Shown in pieces: positions 8,961 to 17,535 of a DNA stretch of 64,000 nt. The DNA lies in assembly GCA_041686935.1 (NCBI GenBank), contig JAWLCW010000024.1:1-64000 (forward strand), read 5' to 3'. This stretch comes from Mariniphaga sp041686935. GTDB taxonomy: Bacteria; Bacteroidota; Bacteroidia; Bacteroidales; Prolixibacteraceae. The notes under the pieces were generated by a model, which had not been told where the DNA came from, searched no databases, and saw only the letters and a program-made list of their open reading frames with translations. The position numbers were made by a program, and so were the translations under genes. The stretch's first letter is position 1. Every line of letters begins with the position of its first letter.

Positions 8961-9439
8961 GGTTTCAGTTCTCCTTTCATTGCTTTTGATGCCGATGCAA
9001 CTGCGTCGATAATTCGCGTGTGGGCTCCGCAACGGCAAAGGTTACCTTCCATCTCTTCAATAATTTCCTTGCGTGTGGGTTCCGGGTTACGGTCTAAAAA
9101 ACCCACTGCATGCATAATCATGCCCGGCGTGCAGTAACCGCACTGCAGAGCGTCGTTATCCACAAAAGCCTGTTGCACGGGATGTAACTCGCCGTTTTTC
9201 GACAGTCCTTCAATAGTTGTTATGCGGGCATCCTGAATATCTTCCAGAAAAATGCCACAGGATAAAACCGGCTCACCATCCCAAAGTACCGTGCAGGAAC
9301 CGCAATACCCGAGTCCGCAGCCATATTTGGTGCCGGTTAGTTTAAAGTGGGTGCGCAGTGCCCAGAGCAGCGTCTGGTTTTCTTCGAATGCCACTTCCAC
9401 TTTTTTGCCATTGAGTTCAAACTGAACCTTTTTTTCCAT
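8957..9439 (-). CDS. (2Fe-2S)-binding small subunit of the molybdenum hydroxylase
   Basis: A 160-residue protein with both iron-sulfur clusters of the family. The plant-ferredoxin-like N-terminal cluster uses Cys41, 46, 49 and 61 (CGLGYCGSC). The C-terminal helical cluster uses Cys100, 103, 135 and 137 (CGYCTPG, CRCG). It passes electrons from the molybdenum centre in the large subunit. It has no signal of its own, so it is presumably carried across the membrane with the Tat-targeted partner. It starts 6 bases after mocA ends and overlaps the large subunit by 4 bases, so translation is coupled. Confidence 0.95.
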   Translation of the reverse strand: MEKKVQFELNGKKVEVAFEENQTLLWALRTHFKLTGTKYGCGLGYCGSCTVLWDGEPVLSCGIFLEDIQDARITTIEGLSKNGELHPVQQAFVDNDALQCGYCTPGMIMHAVGFLDRNPEPTRKEIIEEMEGNLCRCGAHTRIIDAVASASKAMKGELKP

Positions 9440-9445
9440 AATGAT

Positions 9446-10036
9446 TTAATTTTTATTGATTTCTTTGATATAATCTTCGGGTGTATCAATGTCTCTGAGA
9501 ATTTCCGGAATGTTGCACCCGGCCTCCAAAACATCGTTTTTAAAGTTTACCATTAATTGCCGCAGACCTTTTTCAGTATTGAGGCGTTCGATTTCGGATT
9601 TATATTTTGTTTCAATCAAAACCGGGTGGCCTCTTCTTCCATTGTTTACCGGAATGATGATTCCTTTTCCGGAATGTTGCCAGGTTTCCAGAACCACCCC
9701 GCTAACTTCAGCAGGAATCTGGGGCTGATCGCCCAAAAACACCATGGCGGCTTTTGCCTTTTCGGGTAAAGCACGAAAACCACAAATCACTGATGAAAGC
9801 ATACCATCCATATAATTTTCATTTATACAGGTTTTTACGGGCAGACTATTTATTTGTTTGCTTATTTCAGAACGGTGCGAACCAAGTACCACCATAATAT
9901 TATTCCCAAGTGCCAGCATAATATTCAGGATGACCGTTTCAATAATGGTTTTCCCGTTATATGGCAAAAGCAGCTTTTGCTTTTTCATCCGTGTGGATGC
10001 TCCTGCTGCCAGAACTATGGCCCAAACATTATCCAT
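9446..10036 (-). CDS. mocA: molybdenum cofactor cytidylyltransferase (MocA-like)
   Basis: A 196-residue nucleotidyltransferase with the signature VLAAGASTRMKKQKLLLPY at residues 8-26 (nucleotide-binding LAAG-S-RM-K-K) and FLGDQPQIP near residue 100. In the family this enzyme adds CMP to Mo-molybdopterin, making the cytosine dinucleotide cofactor used by xanthine-dehydrogenase-type periplasmic oxidases. MobA, its GMP-adding relative, has a similar fold, but the position between xdhC and the hydroxylase subunits favours MocA. It overlaps xdhC by 8 bases. It is not clear from sequence alone whether CTP or GTP is used. Confidence 0.85.
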   Translation of the reverse strand: MDNVWAIVLAAGASTRMKKQKLLLPYNGKTIIETVILNIMLALGNNIMVVLGSHRSEISKQINSLPVKTCINENYMDGMLSSVICGFRALPEKAKAAMVFLGDQPQIPAEVSGVVLETWQHSGKGIIIPVNNGRRGHPVLIETKYKSEIERLNTEKGLRQLMVNFKNDVLEAGCNIPEILRDIDTPEDYIKEINKN

Positions 10037-11123
10037 CAGTTTTGTTTAATTGTGAACGCGCCTGAATCAGTTGTGCTGCAATACTCACTGCAATTTCCTG
10101 AACGGTTTTCGATTGAATGGACAAACCAATGGGCGTATGCACCCTGTTCCACTGTTCAGACGTTGCCCATCCGTTTTTCAGAAAATGTTCACGAATTTGC
10201 ACAACCTTTTTTCGGCTACCCATCATTCCGATGTAGCCGGCTTCGGAGCGGATAAAATGTTTCAGCACTTCGCTGTCGTTATTATGCCCGCGGGTTACAA
10301 TAACGATAAACGTATCGCGGTTGGGTTCAACTTTAGCCAACGTTTTTTCCAGTTCGCCGGAAAGTATTACATCGGCTTCGGGAAGATTTTCCTTATTGGC
10401 AAATTCCGGGCGGTCATCCCAAACGGTTACTTCAAAATCGAGCAGTTTGCCCATGTGCGCCAGCGCTTTTCCAACATGACCGGCACCGGCAATGATTAAC
10501 TCCGGCAGCGGCACAACACTTTCCAGAAAAGTATAGTTGTCTTCAAATTCGGGAGAGGTGTGCTCAACAATTACTTTGAAATCACCGGCTTTTGGCTCCC
10601 TGAGCATCTCTTTCATTTTTCGTGCAACATCGTCGTGCAGTTTTTCAGATACTTCGGGTAAATTTTCAGGGGTTACCCAAAAACGTTCCATATCCATGCC
10701 TTTCGTGGCATTTGATTTTAAAAGGGAAACCAATACACCCGGCTTCCGTTTGGCAATCGATTCGGTTAATGCCTTGAATACAGGCAGGTGGTTTTCGGGT
10801 GAAGCATCGATAAAAATACTCATACTGCCGCCACAAATTGATGAATCTTCGTCGGTAAGCTCATCGTTGAGATTGAAATGAAAATAGCCCGTTTTTTTTG
10901 TTTTCAGCGCTTCCGCGGCCTTTCTGAGTATATTGAATTCGACCTTCCCGCCTCCTACAGTTCCCGCCAACAAGCCATCTTTTCCGAAAATTGCTGAACT
11001 GCCGGGTACCTGTGGCGCCGAACCTGTTGTAGAGGAAACTGTGGCCAAAACGCATGGCTGTTGCCTATCAATGTATTCAACCAATCCGGCATAACTATTT
11101 TTACGGCTTAAAATTTCTTCCAT
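10029..11123 (-). CDS. xdhC: XdhC/CoxI family molybdenum cofactor insertion factor
   Basis: A 364-residue protein. The N-terminal XdhC/CoxI domain includes CVLATVSSTTGSAPQVPGS (about 24-42) and GTVGGGKVE (about 54-62). The C-terminal Rossmann domain has ELIIAGAGHVGKALAHMGK near residues 208-226. XdhC proteins bind the molybdenum cofactor, help its sulfuration and hand it to the apo-hydroxylase. It is first in the leftward operon xdhC-mocA-small-large. Upstream lies a 104-base spacer shared with the divergent DUF4213/DUF364 gene. That spacer must hold both promoters, but I see no exact -7 box in it. Confidence 0.9.
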   Translation of the reverse strand: MEEILSRKNSYAGLVEYIDRQQPCVLATVSSTTGSAPQVPGSSAIFGKDGLLAGTVGGGKVEFNILRKAAEALKTKKTGYFHFNLNDELTDEDSSICGGSMSIFIDASPENHLPVFKALTESIAKRKPGVLVSLLKSNATKGMDMERFWVTPENLPEVSEKLHDDVARKMKEMLREPKAGDFKVIVEHTSPEFEDNYTFLESVVPLPELIIAGAGHVGKALAHMGKLLDFEVTVWDDRPEFANKENLPEADVILSGELEKTLAKVEPNRDTFIVIVTRGHNNDSEVLKHFIRSEAGYIGMMGSRKKVVQIREHFLKNGWATSEQWNRVHTPIGLSIQSKTVQEIAVSIAAQLIQARSQLNKTDG

Positions 11124-11227
11124 CGGTTCACTATTTTTTGATTTCTTTTTGTATTAAAACCAGGAAAAAAGAATTTCATTCGAAATTAATAAAAAATGGT
11201 CAATTAAATAAAATACTGTTATTTTAC

Positions 11228-12055
11228 ATGCCTGAAAATTCAGGTATGATTTTAGACGAAACCATAAGTGTATTAAAAAGCCGATACCCCAATTACATTA
11301 AAAATTTAGAAATTACCGATGTGCGAATCGGGCTGTTCATGACGGCTGTCAGGCTTTCCGATGGCAATGTGGGTGTTTCGGGAACTTTAACACCACAAAA
11401 CGCTGAAATACATTGTAAAAAGGAGAACCGCGATTTTGGCGATTTTACACCAAACAAATTAACTGGAAAAAAAGCGATTGAATTGCTGGAAACAACCAAA
11501 AAAGGCAGCCTGACTGACACGCTAAAAGTTGCCGTTATAAATGCGGTTTCTTCGGGAATTTTGGAAAATTCGGAATACACCATATTAAGAAATACCGACC
11601 CCGTTGATTTAATTGATTTGGACACGCCTCAAACCATTACCATTGTGGGAGCGTTTCAGTCCTATATTCAGCGGATTGCCCAAACAAACTGCCGGTTGTT
11701 TGTTTTGGAACTGAATGAGGATGCATTGTCAGTAAAAGACCGGAAATTTTATGTGCCCGCACAGAATTTTCAGAACGTGTTGCCGGTTTCCGACACGGTA
11801 ATAATTACCGGCCTAACATTGGTAAACAGCACGTTTGAACGATTACTGGAAGCCGTAAAACCCGGGACACAACTTGTTGTAACCGGTCCTTCGAGCAGTT
11901 TTATTCCCGATGTGCTGTTTGCAAATGGAGTTAAAATTATTGGCGCCGTAAAAACCACTAATCCCGAGCTGATGCTGAAAGTTGTATGCGAAGGAGGCAC
12001 CGGTTACCATCTGTTTAAATATTGTGCTGAAAAAATCTGCATTTTAAATGAATAA
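11228..12055 (+). CDS. DUF4213/DUF364 Rossmann-like protein
   Basis: I place the start at ATG 11228 (275 residues); ATG 11246 is an alternative. Extending the frame upstream to 11054 would overlap the divergent xdhC start and is rejected. The N-terminal half (to about residue 90) fits the enolase-N-like DUF4213 domain, with VGVSGTLTP and a conserved ENRDFGDF. The C-terminal half is the Rossmann-like DUF364 domain, with TITIVGAFQSYI, DTVIITGLTLVNSTFE and GTQLVVTGPSSSFIPD. Structural work on this family suggested a role with heavy metals or chelators; the reaction is unknown. It overlaps the next gene by 8 bases. Its position opposite the molybdenum operon suggests a link to metal or cofactor handling, which is inference. 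Confidence 0.8.
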   Translation: MPENSGMILDETISVLKSRYPNYIKNLEITDVRIGLFMTAVRLSDGNVGVSGTLTPQNAEIHCKKENRDFGDFTPNKLTGKKAIELLETTKKGSLTDTLKVAVINAVSSGILENSEYTILRNTDPVDLIDLDTPQTITIVGAFQSYIQRIAQTNCRLFVLELNEDALSVKDRKFYVPAQNFQNVLPVSDTVIITGLTLVNSTFERLLEAVKPGTQLVVTGPSSSFIPDVLFANGVKIIGAVKTTNPELMLKVVCEGGTGYHLFKYCAEKICILNE

Positions 12056-13754
12056 CAAAACCCGTTTAAACGAAAAGTGGCTGAAAGCGTCGGTAATTGG
12101 TGCGGTTTGGGCATCATCGGAAATTGTGCTCGGAAGCTTTTTGCACAACCTGAAAGTACCTTTTTCGGGAAGTATTTTAACGGCCATCGGGGTAGTCATT
12201 TTAATTTCAGCGGCCTATTTGTGGAAGGAAAAAGGAATTTTCTGGCGCGCCGGTCTCATCTGCGCTCTGATGAAAACCCTGTCGCCCAGCGCCGTTATTT
12301 TCGGGCCTATGATTGCCATTTTCACCGAAGCCTTGTTGCTTGAAGCTTCTGTGAGAATTTTCGGTAGAAATTATGTCGGCTTTATTACCGGTTCTGTTTT
12401 GGCTGTTTCGTGGAGTTTCGCACAAAAAATTATCAACTTTCTGATATTCTATGGTTTCAATATTGTGGAGCTTTACAAAAACCTGATGCAATATACCGAG
12501 AGGCAGTTGAATTTGCAGTTTAATACACTTTGGGTTCCCATTTTTATAATGCTTTCGGTTTATATTTTAATTGGGTTGACGGCAGCTTTTACCGGAATAA
12601 GAACGGGTAAAAAACTTGTTTTGCAACAGGTGGAGTTCAAACCTAAAAAATACGCCAATCCTTTTTCATTCAACCATACAAATTCGAACCATAAATTCCG
12701 GCATTCGCTGGTTTGGCTCACAATAAATTTTATGCTTATTGCCACAGGTCTTCTTTTAATCAGCCTTGCTATCTGGAAAATATGGATTATTGCGGTTCCG
12801 GTTATTGCAATGGTTTGGATTGCCCGTTACAAAAGGGCGCTCAGGCAATTGTCGAAACCAAAGTTCTGGTTTTTTTTCGTGTTCATTACTATGCTAACTG
12901 CTTTTCTGTTTACTAAAATGCAGGGACTTACTGTATTTGAGGCCTTTCTTGCCGGACTGGAAATGAACTTCAGGGCAACAGTATTAATCCTTGGGTTTTC
13001 GGTTGCCGGAACAGAATTGTATAATCCGAGAATCAGGCATTTTTTCAGCAAAACCTGGTTTAAACAATTACCTGTTGCGCTTGAACTTTCGACTGAAAGC
13101 CTGCCACAGGTCATTTCCAACATTCCCGATTTTAAAACCGTTGTAAAAAATCCGGTAGCCGTTGTTTCTCATTTAATTGGTTATGCCGATTACCGGCTTT
13201 CTGAAATTAAAGCAGAATATTCGTTTCAGCCCCAAATTTTTGTTGTTAAAGGAAAAATTGATAGTGGGAAAACAACTGTTGTAAAAGAGCTTATTGAAAA
13301 TTTTAAAAGTAAAAACATTAAGATTGGAGGAATTTACACACAAAAAATATTTGAAAACGATGAGCGGATCGGTTATGATGTTATTGATGTAAAAACCAAT
13401 AAAGCAGAAACTTTTTTGCGAATTGACCACTGCGTAGCCTGCGAAAAGGTAGGGGTATTCAGCATTTTCCCTGAAGGTATGGAAAAAGGAAAACAGAGTT
13501 TGAACCCCGAAAATACGGAGGGAGATCAACTGGTGATCATAGATGAGGTTGGAATGCTTGAGCTTAACGGTAAAGGCTGGGCAAAAAACCTGGAACAATT
13601 GGTTCAGTCAGGAAAGAAGCACTTGCTGATTGCCGTGCGTGACGAGTTTTCAGAAGCTGTACTCGAAAAAATGAATGTCCAACATGCTACGGTTTTTGAA
13701 ACTCCGGTCAGTTCGTCAACCATCATTAATGGAATTCTTGAAAAAATCAGTTAA
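12048..13754 (+). CDS. membrane protein with ECF-like S/T parts fused to a THEP1-type NTPase
   Basis: A 568-residue fusion. Residues about 12-200 hold five to six hydrophobic segments (AVWASSEIVLGSFLHNLKVP, SILTAIGVVILISAAYLW, AVIFGPMIAIFTEALLL) that recall ECF-transporter substrate-binding S components. Residues about 220-330 hold more membrane segments and GLEMNFRATVLILGFS, which recalls the T component. Residues 402-568 are a P-loop NTPase of the THEP1 type: Walker A GKIDSGKTT at 402-410, KIGGIYTQKI, and Walker B LVIIDEVGMLE with Asp499-Glu500. If the reading is right, one chain carries substrate binding, coupling and ATPase functions. The S- and T-like labels are from pattern memory; the NTPase is firm. 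It is translationally coupled to the DUF364 gene. Confidence 0.75.
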   Translation: MNNKTRLNEKWLKASVIGAVWASSEIVLGSFLHNLKVPFSGSILTAIGVVILISAAYLWKEKGIFWRAGLICALMKTLSPSAVIFGPMIAIFTEALLLEASVRIFGRNYVGFITGSVLAVSWSFAQKIINFLIFYGFNIVELYKNLMQYTERQLNLQFNTLWVPIFIMLSVYILIGLTAAFTGIRTGKKLVLQQVEFKPKKYANPFSFNHTNSNHKFRHSLVWLTINFMLIATGLLLISLAIWKIWIIAVPVIAMVWIARYKRALRQLSKPKFWFFFVFITMLTAFLFTKMQGLTVFEAFLAGLEMNFRATVLILGFSVAGTELYNPRIRHFFSKTWFKQLPVALELSTESLPQVISNIPDFKTVVKNPVAVVSHLIGYADYRLSEIKAEYSFQPQIFVVKGKIDSGKTTVVKELIENFKSKNIKIGGIYTQKIFENDERIGYDVIDVKTNKAETFLRIDHCVACEKVGVFSIFPEGMEKGKQSLNPENTEGDQLVIIDEVGMLELNGKGWAKNLEQLVQSGKKHLLIAVRDEFSEAVLEKMNVQHATVFETPVSSSTIINGILEKIS

Positions 13755-13769
13755 GGTTGCTGCGCCGGT

Positions 13770-14243
13770 CTAATCGTTATTTCCCTGCTGCAAATATCCT
13801 TCGTCTTTTTTCAGGTTTTGTTTAAAAGATGCTTCCACTGCAAGCTGGTCGCAGCGTTCGTTCAGCGGATTATTGGCATGACCTTTAACCCATACAAATT
13901 TCACATGGTGTTTTTTATACACTTCAAGAAAACGCAGCCACAGGTCTGGATTTTTTTTGTTTTTGAACCGTTTGGCCACCCAGTTAAATACCCATCCTTT
14001 TTCCACGGCATCGGCCACGTATCTGGAGTCGGTGTAAATAGTGACTTCACTACCGGGAATTTTCAGCGCTTCGAGCGCTACAATAACCGCCAGCAGTTCC
14101 ATCCGGTTGTTGGTGGTAAGCTGGTAGCCTTCTGAAAGTTCCTTTCGGTGAGGCCCGGATTGTAACACAATTCCGTATCCTCCCGGACCGGGATTTCCGC
14201 GGGCTGCGCCATCGGTATAGATGGTTATTTTGGGTTGTGGCAT
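13770..14243 (-). CDS. rnhA: ribonuclease HI
   Basis: A 157-residue enzyme that cuts the RNA strand of RNA-DNA hybrids. All four metal-binding acids are visible: Asp11 in IYTDGAARGNPGPGGYG, Glu49 in NNRMELLAV, Asp72 in YTDSRYV and Asp132 in ERCDQLA. His122 lies in VKGHANNP, and the basic handle region (KRFKNKKNPDLW) is present. Length and order match bacterial RNase HI. It converges on the THEP1 fusion with a 15-base gap. It lies downstream of the S46 peptidase on the same strand, separated by a strong terminator. Confidence 0.95.
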   Translation of the reverse strand: MPQPKITIYTDGAARGNPGPGGYGIVLQSGPHRKELSEGYQLTTNNRMELLAVIVALEALKIPGSEVTIYTDSRYVADAVEKGWVFNWVAKRFKNKKNPDLWLRFLEVYKKHHVKFVWVKGHANNPLNERCDQLAVEASFKQNLKKDEGYLQQGNND

Positions 14244-14289
14244 TTTTTTATTTTTTGCAAAAATGAAATAATCCTTTTAAACACCAATA

Positions 14290-14318
14290 AAAAACCCCGC
14301 CAAAAAGGCGGGGTTTTT
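14290..14318. terminator. bidirectional intrinsic terminator
   Basis: AAAAACCCCGCC and GGCGGGGTTTTT flank a 5-base loop, giving a GC-rich stem with A- and T-runs on the two sides. It lies between the S46 peptidase stop and the rnhA start on the minus strand and should end the peptidase transcript. Confidence 0.85.
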
Positions 14319-14362
14319 AATTCTTTTGTATTTCTGAACTTTACATTTGCAAAGTGAGAAAT

Positions 14363-16516
14363 TTATTCAACGATCAGCATTTCGTCAATCAAATGTGTTG
14401 CGCCGGCGTATTTGTCAATCACCCACAGCACAAAGCGGATGTCCACATTAATACAGCGTTGCAGTTCCGGTTCAAAAGCGATGTCGCCGCTCATGGCTTC
14501 CCAGTTGCCGTCGAAGGCAATACCGATAAGTTCACCTTTCGCGTTCAGAACCGGACTGCCTGAATTACCCCCGGTAATGTCGTTGTTGGTTATAAAGCAG
14601 GCAACAAGTTCATTATTATCGTTGGCATACCTGCCAAAGTCTTTGGCAAGAAGCAGTTCCTTCATTCTTGGCGGCACATCAAATTCCATGTCTCCGGGAA
14701 TTTCTTTTTCCAGGTAACCGTCGGTAGTAGTGTAATATTTGTATATAACGCCATCGCGCGGTTCGTAGTCGAGCGCCTGACCGTATGTCAGACGCATGGT
14801 GGAATTGGCGTCGGGATAGAAGGTTTTATTTTCCTGCATTTCCTTTAATCCGGCCACAAACAACCTGTTTCCTTTGTTGAGTTGGTCGTTATTGGCACTT
14901 GCCAAATCATTCAGTTCCCTGAATTTGTCAAAAATATTACGTGCAGCCTGAAAAGCCATATCTCTTTCGAGAGTTCTAAGTTTCATTTTGTCAAGGAAAG
15001 CATCCAGTTCGTTTTCATCTGCAAAAACGGTACGGTTGAACATTCTTTCCGTGTATTTATCAAAATCGCCTTTATATTTTTTCTGTACGTCGGCAAAAAA
15101 CGCCGGATGATATTTTGGGTCTATGTTGTCCGCATAAAGTTTCATAAGGGCTGCCGCCACTTTTTTGTCGGTTTCGGCATCGTAATCTTTAAAGTGGGAA
15201 TCCATTCCGTCAGTTATCCGGTTTTTAATCATTTCTACAAATTCCGGACGTGTTTCTCCTTCACTCAAAAATCTGTAAACCGGTAGCGCACGGTAGGCAA
15301 ACATAAAAATTTCAGGTCCGCGTACCATAGCTTCAGCCATATATTCCTGCGCTTTTCGTATTTCTGTATTGTCGTATGCTTCTTCAATGGACCGAAGAGC
15401 ATTTCCATATTTTTCTTTCCGGGAATTGTCGGCATTCACCCATTGGGTAAATTCATTTTCCAGTTCCTGTTTTTTTCCTATTACATTGAGGTTTTCCAGG
15501 CCGCGGTTCTGGCCAATGCTGTATTTATAGTAGTTTGAACTCCGGGCATATTTTGATGCATACTGGATTCGTGCTTTCTGGCTGCTGCTCATGTACCTGT
15601 CAATAATTCGCAGCTTTTCCTCACGAACCTCTACCCGCACGGGGTTTGTAACGTCCATGATGTATTGAACGCCAAAGGAAGTTTCGTACCTGTTGGTTCT
15701 TCCCGGATAACCCATTACCATGGCAAAATCTCCCTCTTCAATTCCGCTTAATGATATGGGCAGAAAATGTTTTGGCTTATAAGGAATATTCTCTTCCGAA
15801 AAGCTGGCCGGATTTCCGTCAGGTCCGCTGTAAACACGGAAAAGCATAAAGTCGGCAGTGTGGCGGGGCCACATCCAGTTGTCGGTATCGCCGCCAAATT
15901 TTCCAAGTGCCTGCGGCGGAGCGCCTACCAAACGAACATCATTAAATGTTTCGGTTACAAACAAGTGGTATTGGTTCGAATTGAAAAAACTTCTTACATA
16001 CACCTCGTAATGGGTATCGCCTTTGGCTTCCCGCTCAAGTTCGCGCGTAACCTCGTAAACTTTTCGGCTTCGCTCATCTTCGGTCAGGTCGTCGGTGATT
16101 TCAGCCAGCACTTTGTCGGTCACTTCTTCAATACTCACCAGGAAAGTAACCGATTTCCCCGGATTGGGAAGTTCTGCTTCGCGGGTCATGGCCCAGAAGC
16201 CGTCCTGAAGGTAATCGTGGTCAACACTTGAGTGAGTCTGGATTTCGCCGTAGCCACAGTGATGGTTTGTAAGCAGTAAACCATCGCCCGAAATCAGTTC
16301 GGCAGTACAAGATCCTCTGTCCAGTGCAACAACGGCATCTTTTAAACTGGCATTATTAATGCTGTAAATATCTTCGGCTGTTAATTCAAGGCCCAACTCC
16401 TGCATTTCGGAAATGTTAAGCTTGTAAATCAGTGAAGGAAGCCACATCCCCTCGTCAGCTACTGCCTTGCCTAAAATAAGAACGGAAAGGAGCAGCAATA
16501 AACTCAATCTTCTCAT
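14363..16516 (-). CDS. S46 family dipeptidyl-peptidase (DPP7/DPP11 type)
   Basis: A 717-residue exported serine peptidase with a signal peptide (residues 1-20, RLSLLLLLSVLILGKAVA). The catalytic His is in LLLTNHHCGYGE (His85/86), the Asp region is GGDTDNWMWPRHTADFM, and the nucleophile is in TGGNSGSPVLN (about Ser652). S46 enzymes remove dipeptides from peptide N-termini in the periplasm, feeding amino-acid-using Bacteroidota. The residue that sets specificity is Arg in DPP11 (acidic substrates) and Gly in DPP7 (hydrophobic substrates). By my alignment it is the Gly of FDGNWE, so DPP7-like activity is more likely. It forms its own transcript with a -7 box upstream. Confidence 0.9.
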   Translation of the reverse strand: MRRLSLLLLLSVLILGKAVADEGMWLPSLIYKLNISEMQELGLELTAEDIYSINNASLKDAVVALDRGSCTAELISGDGLLLTNHHCGYGEIQTHSSVDHDYLQDGFWAMTREAELPNPGKSVTFLVSIEEVTDKVLAEITDDLTEDERSRKVYEVTRELEREAKGDTHYEVYVRSFFNSNQYHLFVTETFNDVRLVGAPPQALGKFGGDTDNWMWPRHTADFMLFRVYSGPDGNPASFSEENIPYKPKHFLPISLSGIEEGDFAMVMGYPGRTNRYETSFGVQYIMDVTNPVRVEVREEKLRIIDRYMSSSQKARIQYASKYARSSNYYKYSIGQNRGLENLNVIGKKQELENEFTQWVNADNSRKEKYGNALRSIEEAYDNTEIRKAQEYMAEAMVRGPEIFMFAYRALPVYRFLSEGETRPEFVEMIKNRITDGMDSHFKDYDAETDKKVAAALMKLYADNIDPKYHPAFFADVQKKYKGDFDKYTERMFNRTVFADENELDAFLDKMKLRTLERDMAFQAARNIFDKFRELNDLASANNDQLNKGNRLFVAGLKEMQENKTFYPDANSTMRLTYGQALDYEPRDGVIYKYYTTTDGYLEKEIPGDMEFDVPPRMKELLLAKDFGRYANDNNELVACFITNNDITGGNSGSPVLNAKGELIGIAFDGNWEAMSGDIAFEPELQRCINVDIRFVLWVIDKYAGATHLIDEMLIVE

Positions 16517-16548
16517 CTTTTCAATACAATTTTAAAATTTAGAAAGCG

Positions 16549-16556
16549 CAAATATA
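16549..16556 (-). promoter_or_regulatory. -7 box for the S46 peptidase
   Basis: The minus strand reads TATATTTG, an exact match to the Bacteroidota -7 consensus TAnnTTTG. It lies 32 bases before the peptidase ATG. No clear TTG is present at the -33 position. Confidence 0.5.
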
Positions 16557-16651
16557 ATATTTCAGATTTCATAGCTAAGTGATTTATGTTCTGTTTAAAG
16601 ACATGGTTGGTTAAAAAAAACTAAAGCCGGTGCTCTTTTCTTAATTCTTGC

Positions 16652-16659
16652 TAACTTTG
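16652..16659 (+). promoter_or_regulatory. -7 box for the M23 peptidase-dxr-rseP unit
   Basis: TAACTTTG matches TAnnTTTG exactly and lies 27 bases before the GTG start of the M23 gene. The next three genes follow with gaps of 3 and 16 bases, so this is the likely promoter of that operon. Confidence 0.55.
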
Positions 16660-16686
16660 TAGCTCTCAAAAAAAAGCAGAGAGAAA

Positions 16687-17532
16687 GTGAAGAAAAAGTT
16701 AATTAAAAAACTGAGCGATCGCTACCGCTTAATCATATATAACGATTCTACATTTCAGTCGGTATGGAGCATGAAATTAACACGACTGAAAGTTTTTACC
16801 GCTACCAGTCTTTTGTCGGCAATTATAGTTATTCTGGTAATTCTGCTTATAGCAACTACCGGCCTGCGCGAATACATTCCAGGGTATCCAAAAGCCGAAT
16901 ACCGGCAATTGATTGTTCAAACGGCGTTGAAAATTGATTCGCTGGAATATGAATTATATAAGCGCGACCAGTTTTTCAGGGGCATACAGGCAATTTTATC
17001 CGGCGAGGTCCCTGAAGACGATATTTACATAGATACAACCTCGGGCTATAACATGGTTGAATTTGCCGAATTTAATCATGATTCGGTTTTTCAGGATAAA
17101 CTTTTAGCCGAACAAACCAGCCTCTCCCTGAATCCCGCGACCAGCCGAAGGTTGAATCTGAGCCAGATTCATTTTTTTATACCTGTAAAAGGTGTAATTA
17201 CCAACAGGTTTAAATCTACACCCGACCACCTTGGAGTTGATTTGGTGAGCGAACCAAATGCCCGTATTTCAGCAGTTATGGACGGAACTGTAATTTTTTC
17301 CGACTGGACTATTAATACGGGGTATGTTATTTACATTCAGCATGATGCCGAACTTATTTCGGCATACAAACACAACTCGGAGTTGCTGAAAAGAAAAGGC
17401 GACCGGGTTAAGGCTGGAGAGGCCATTGCGATTATTGGCAATACCGGAGAACTTTCAACCGGACCGCACCTGCATTTTGAACTTTGGCACAACGGGGCGG
17501 CCCTTGATCCTGAACAATACATCGATTTTTAA
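16687..17532 (+). CDS. M23 family murein endopeptidase, membrane-anchored
   Basis: A 281-residue protein starting at GTG 16687. A single membrane anchor spans about residues 36-60 (SLLSAIIVILVILLIATTG) after a basic cytosolic head. The C-terminal 110 residues form the LytM/M23 zinc peptidase domain: HLGVDL supplies the first zinc-binding His and Asp, and GPHLHFELW the second His pair. It is expected to cut cross-links in peptidoglycan at the cell envelope. It lies 3 bases before dxr. The M23-dxr-rseP order is, as far as I recall, common in Bacteroidia. The catalytic set looks complete. Confidence 0.9.
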   Translation: MKKKLIKKLSDRYRLIIYNDSTFQSVWSMKLTRLKVFTATSLLSAIIVILVILLIATTGLREYIPGYPKAEYRQLIVQTALKIDSLEYELYKRDQFFRGIQAILSGEVPEDDIYIDTTSGYNMVEFAEFNHDSVFQDKLLAEQTSLSLNPATSRRLNLSQIHFFIPVKGVITNRFKSTPDHLGVDLVSEPNARISAVMDGTVIFSDWTINTGYVIYIQHDAELISAYKHNSELLKRKGDRVKAGEAIAIIGNTGELSTGPHLHFELWHNGAALDPEQYIDF

Positions 17533-17535
17533 TTT

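Noticed and set aside
11054..11227. 5' extension of the DUF4213/DUF364 frame
   Set aside because: It would overlap the start of the divergent xdhC and adds residues with no family similarity.
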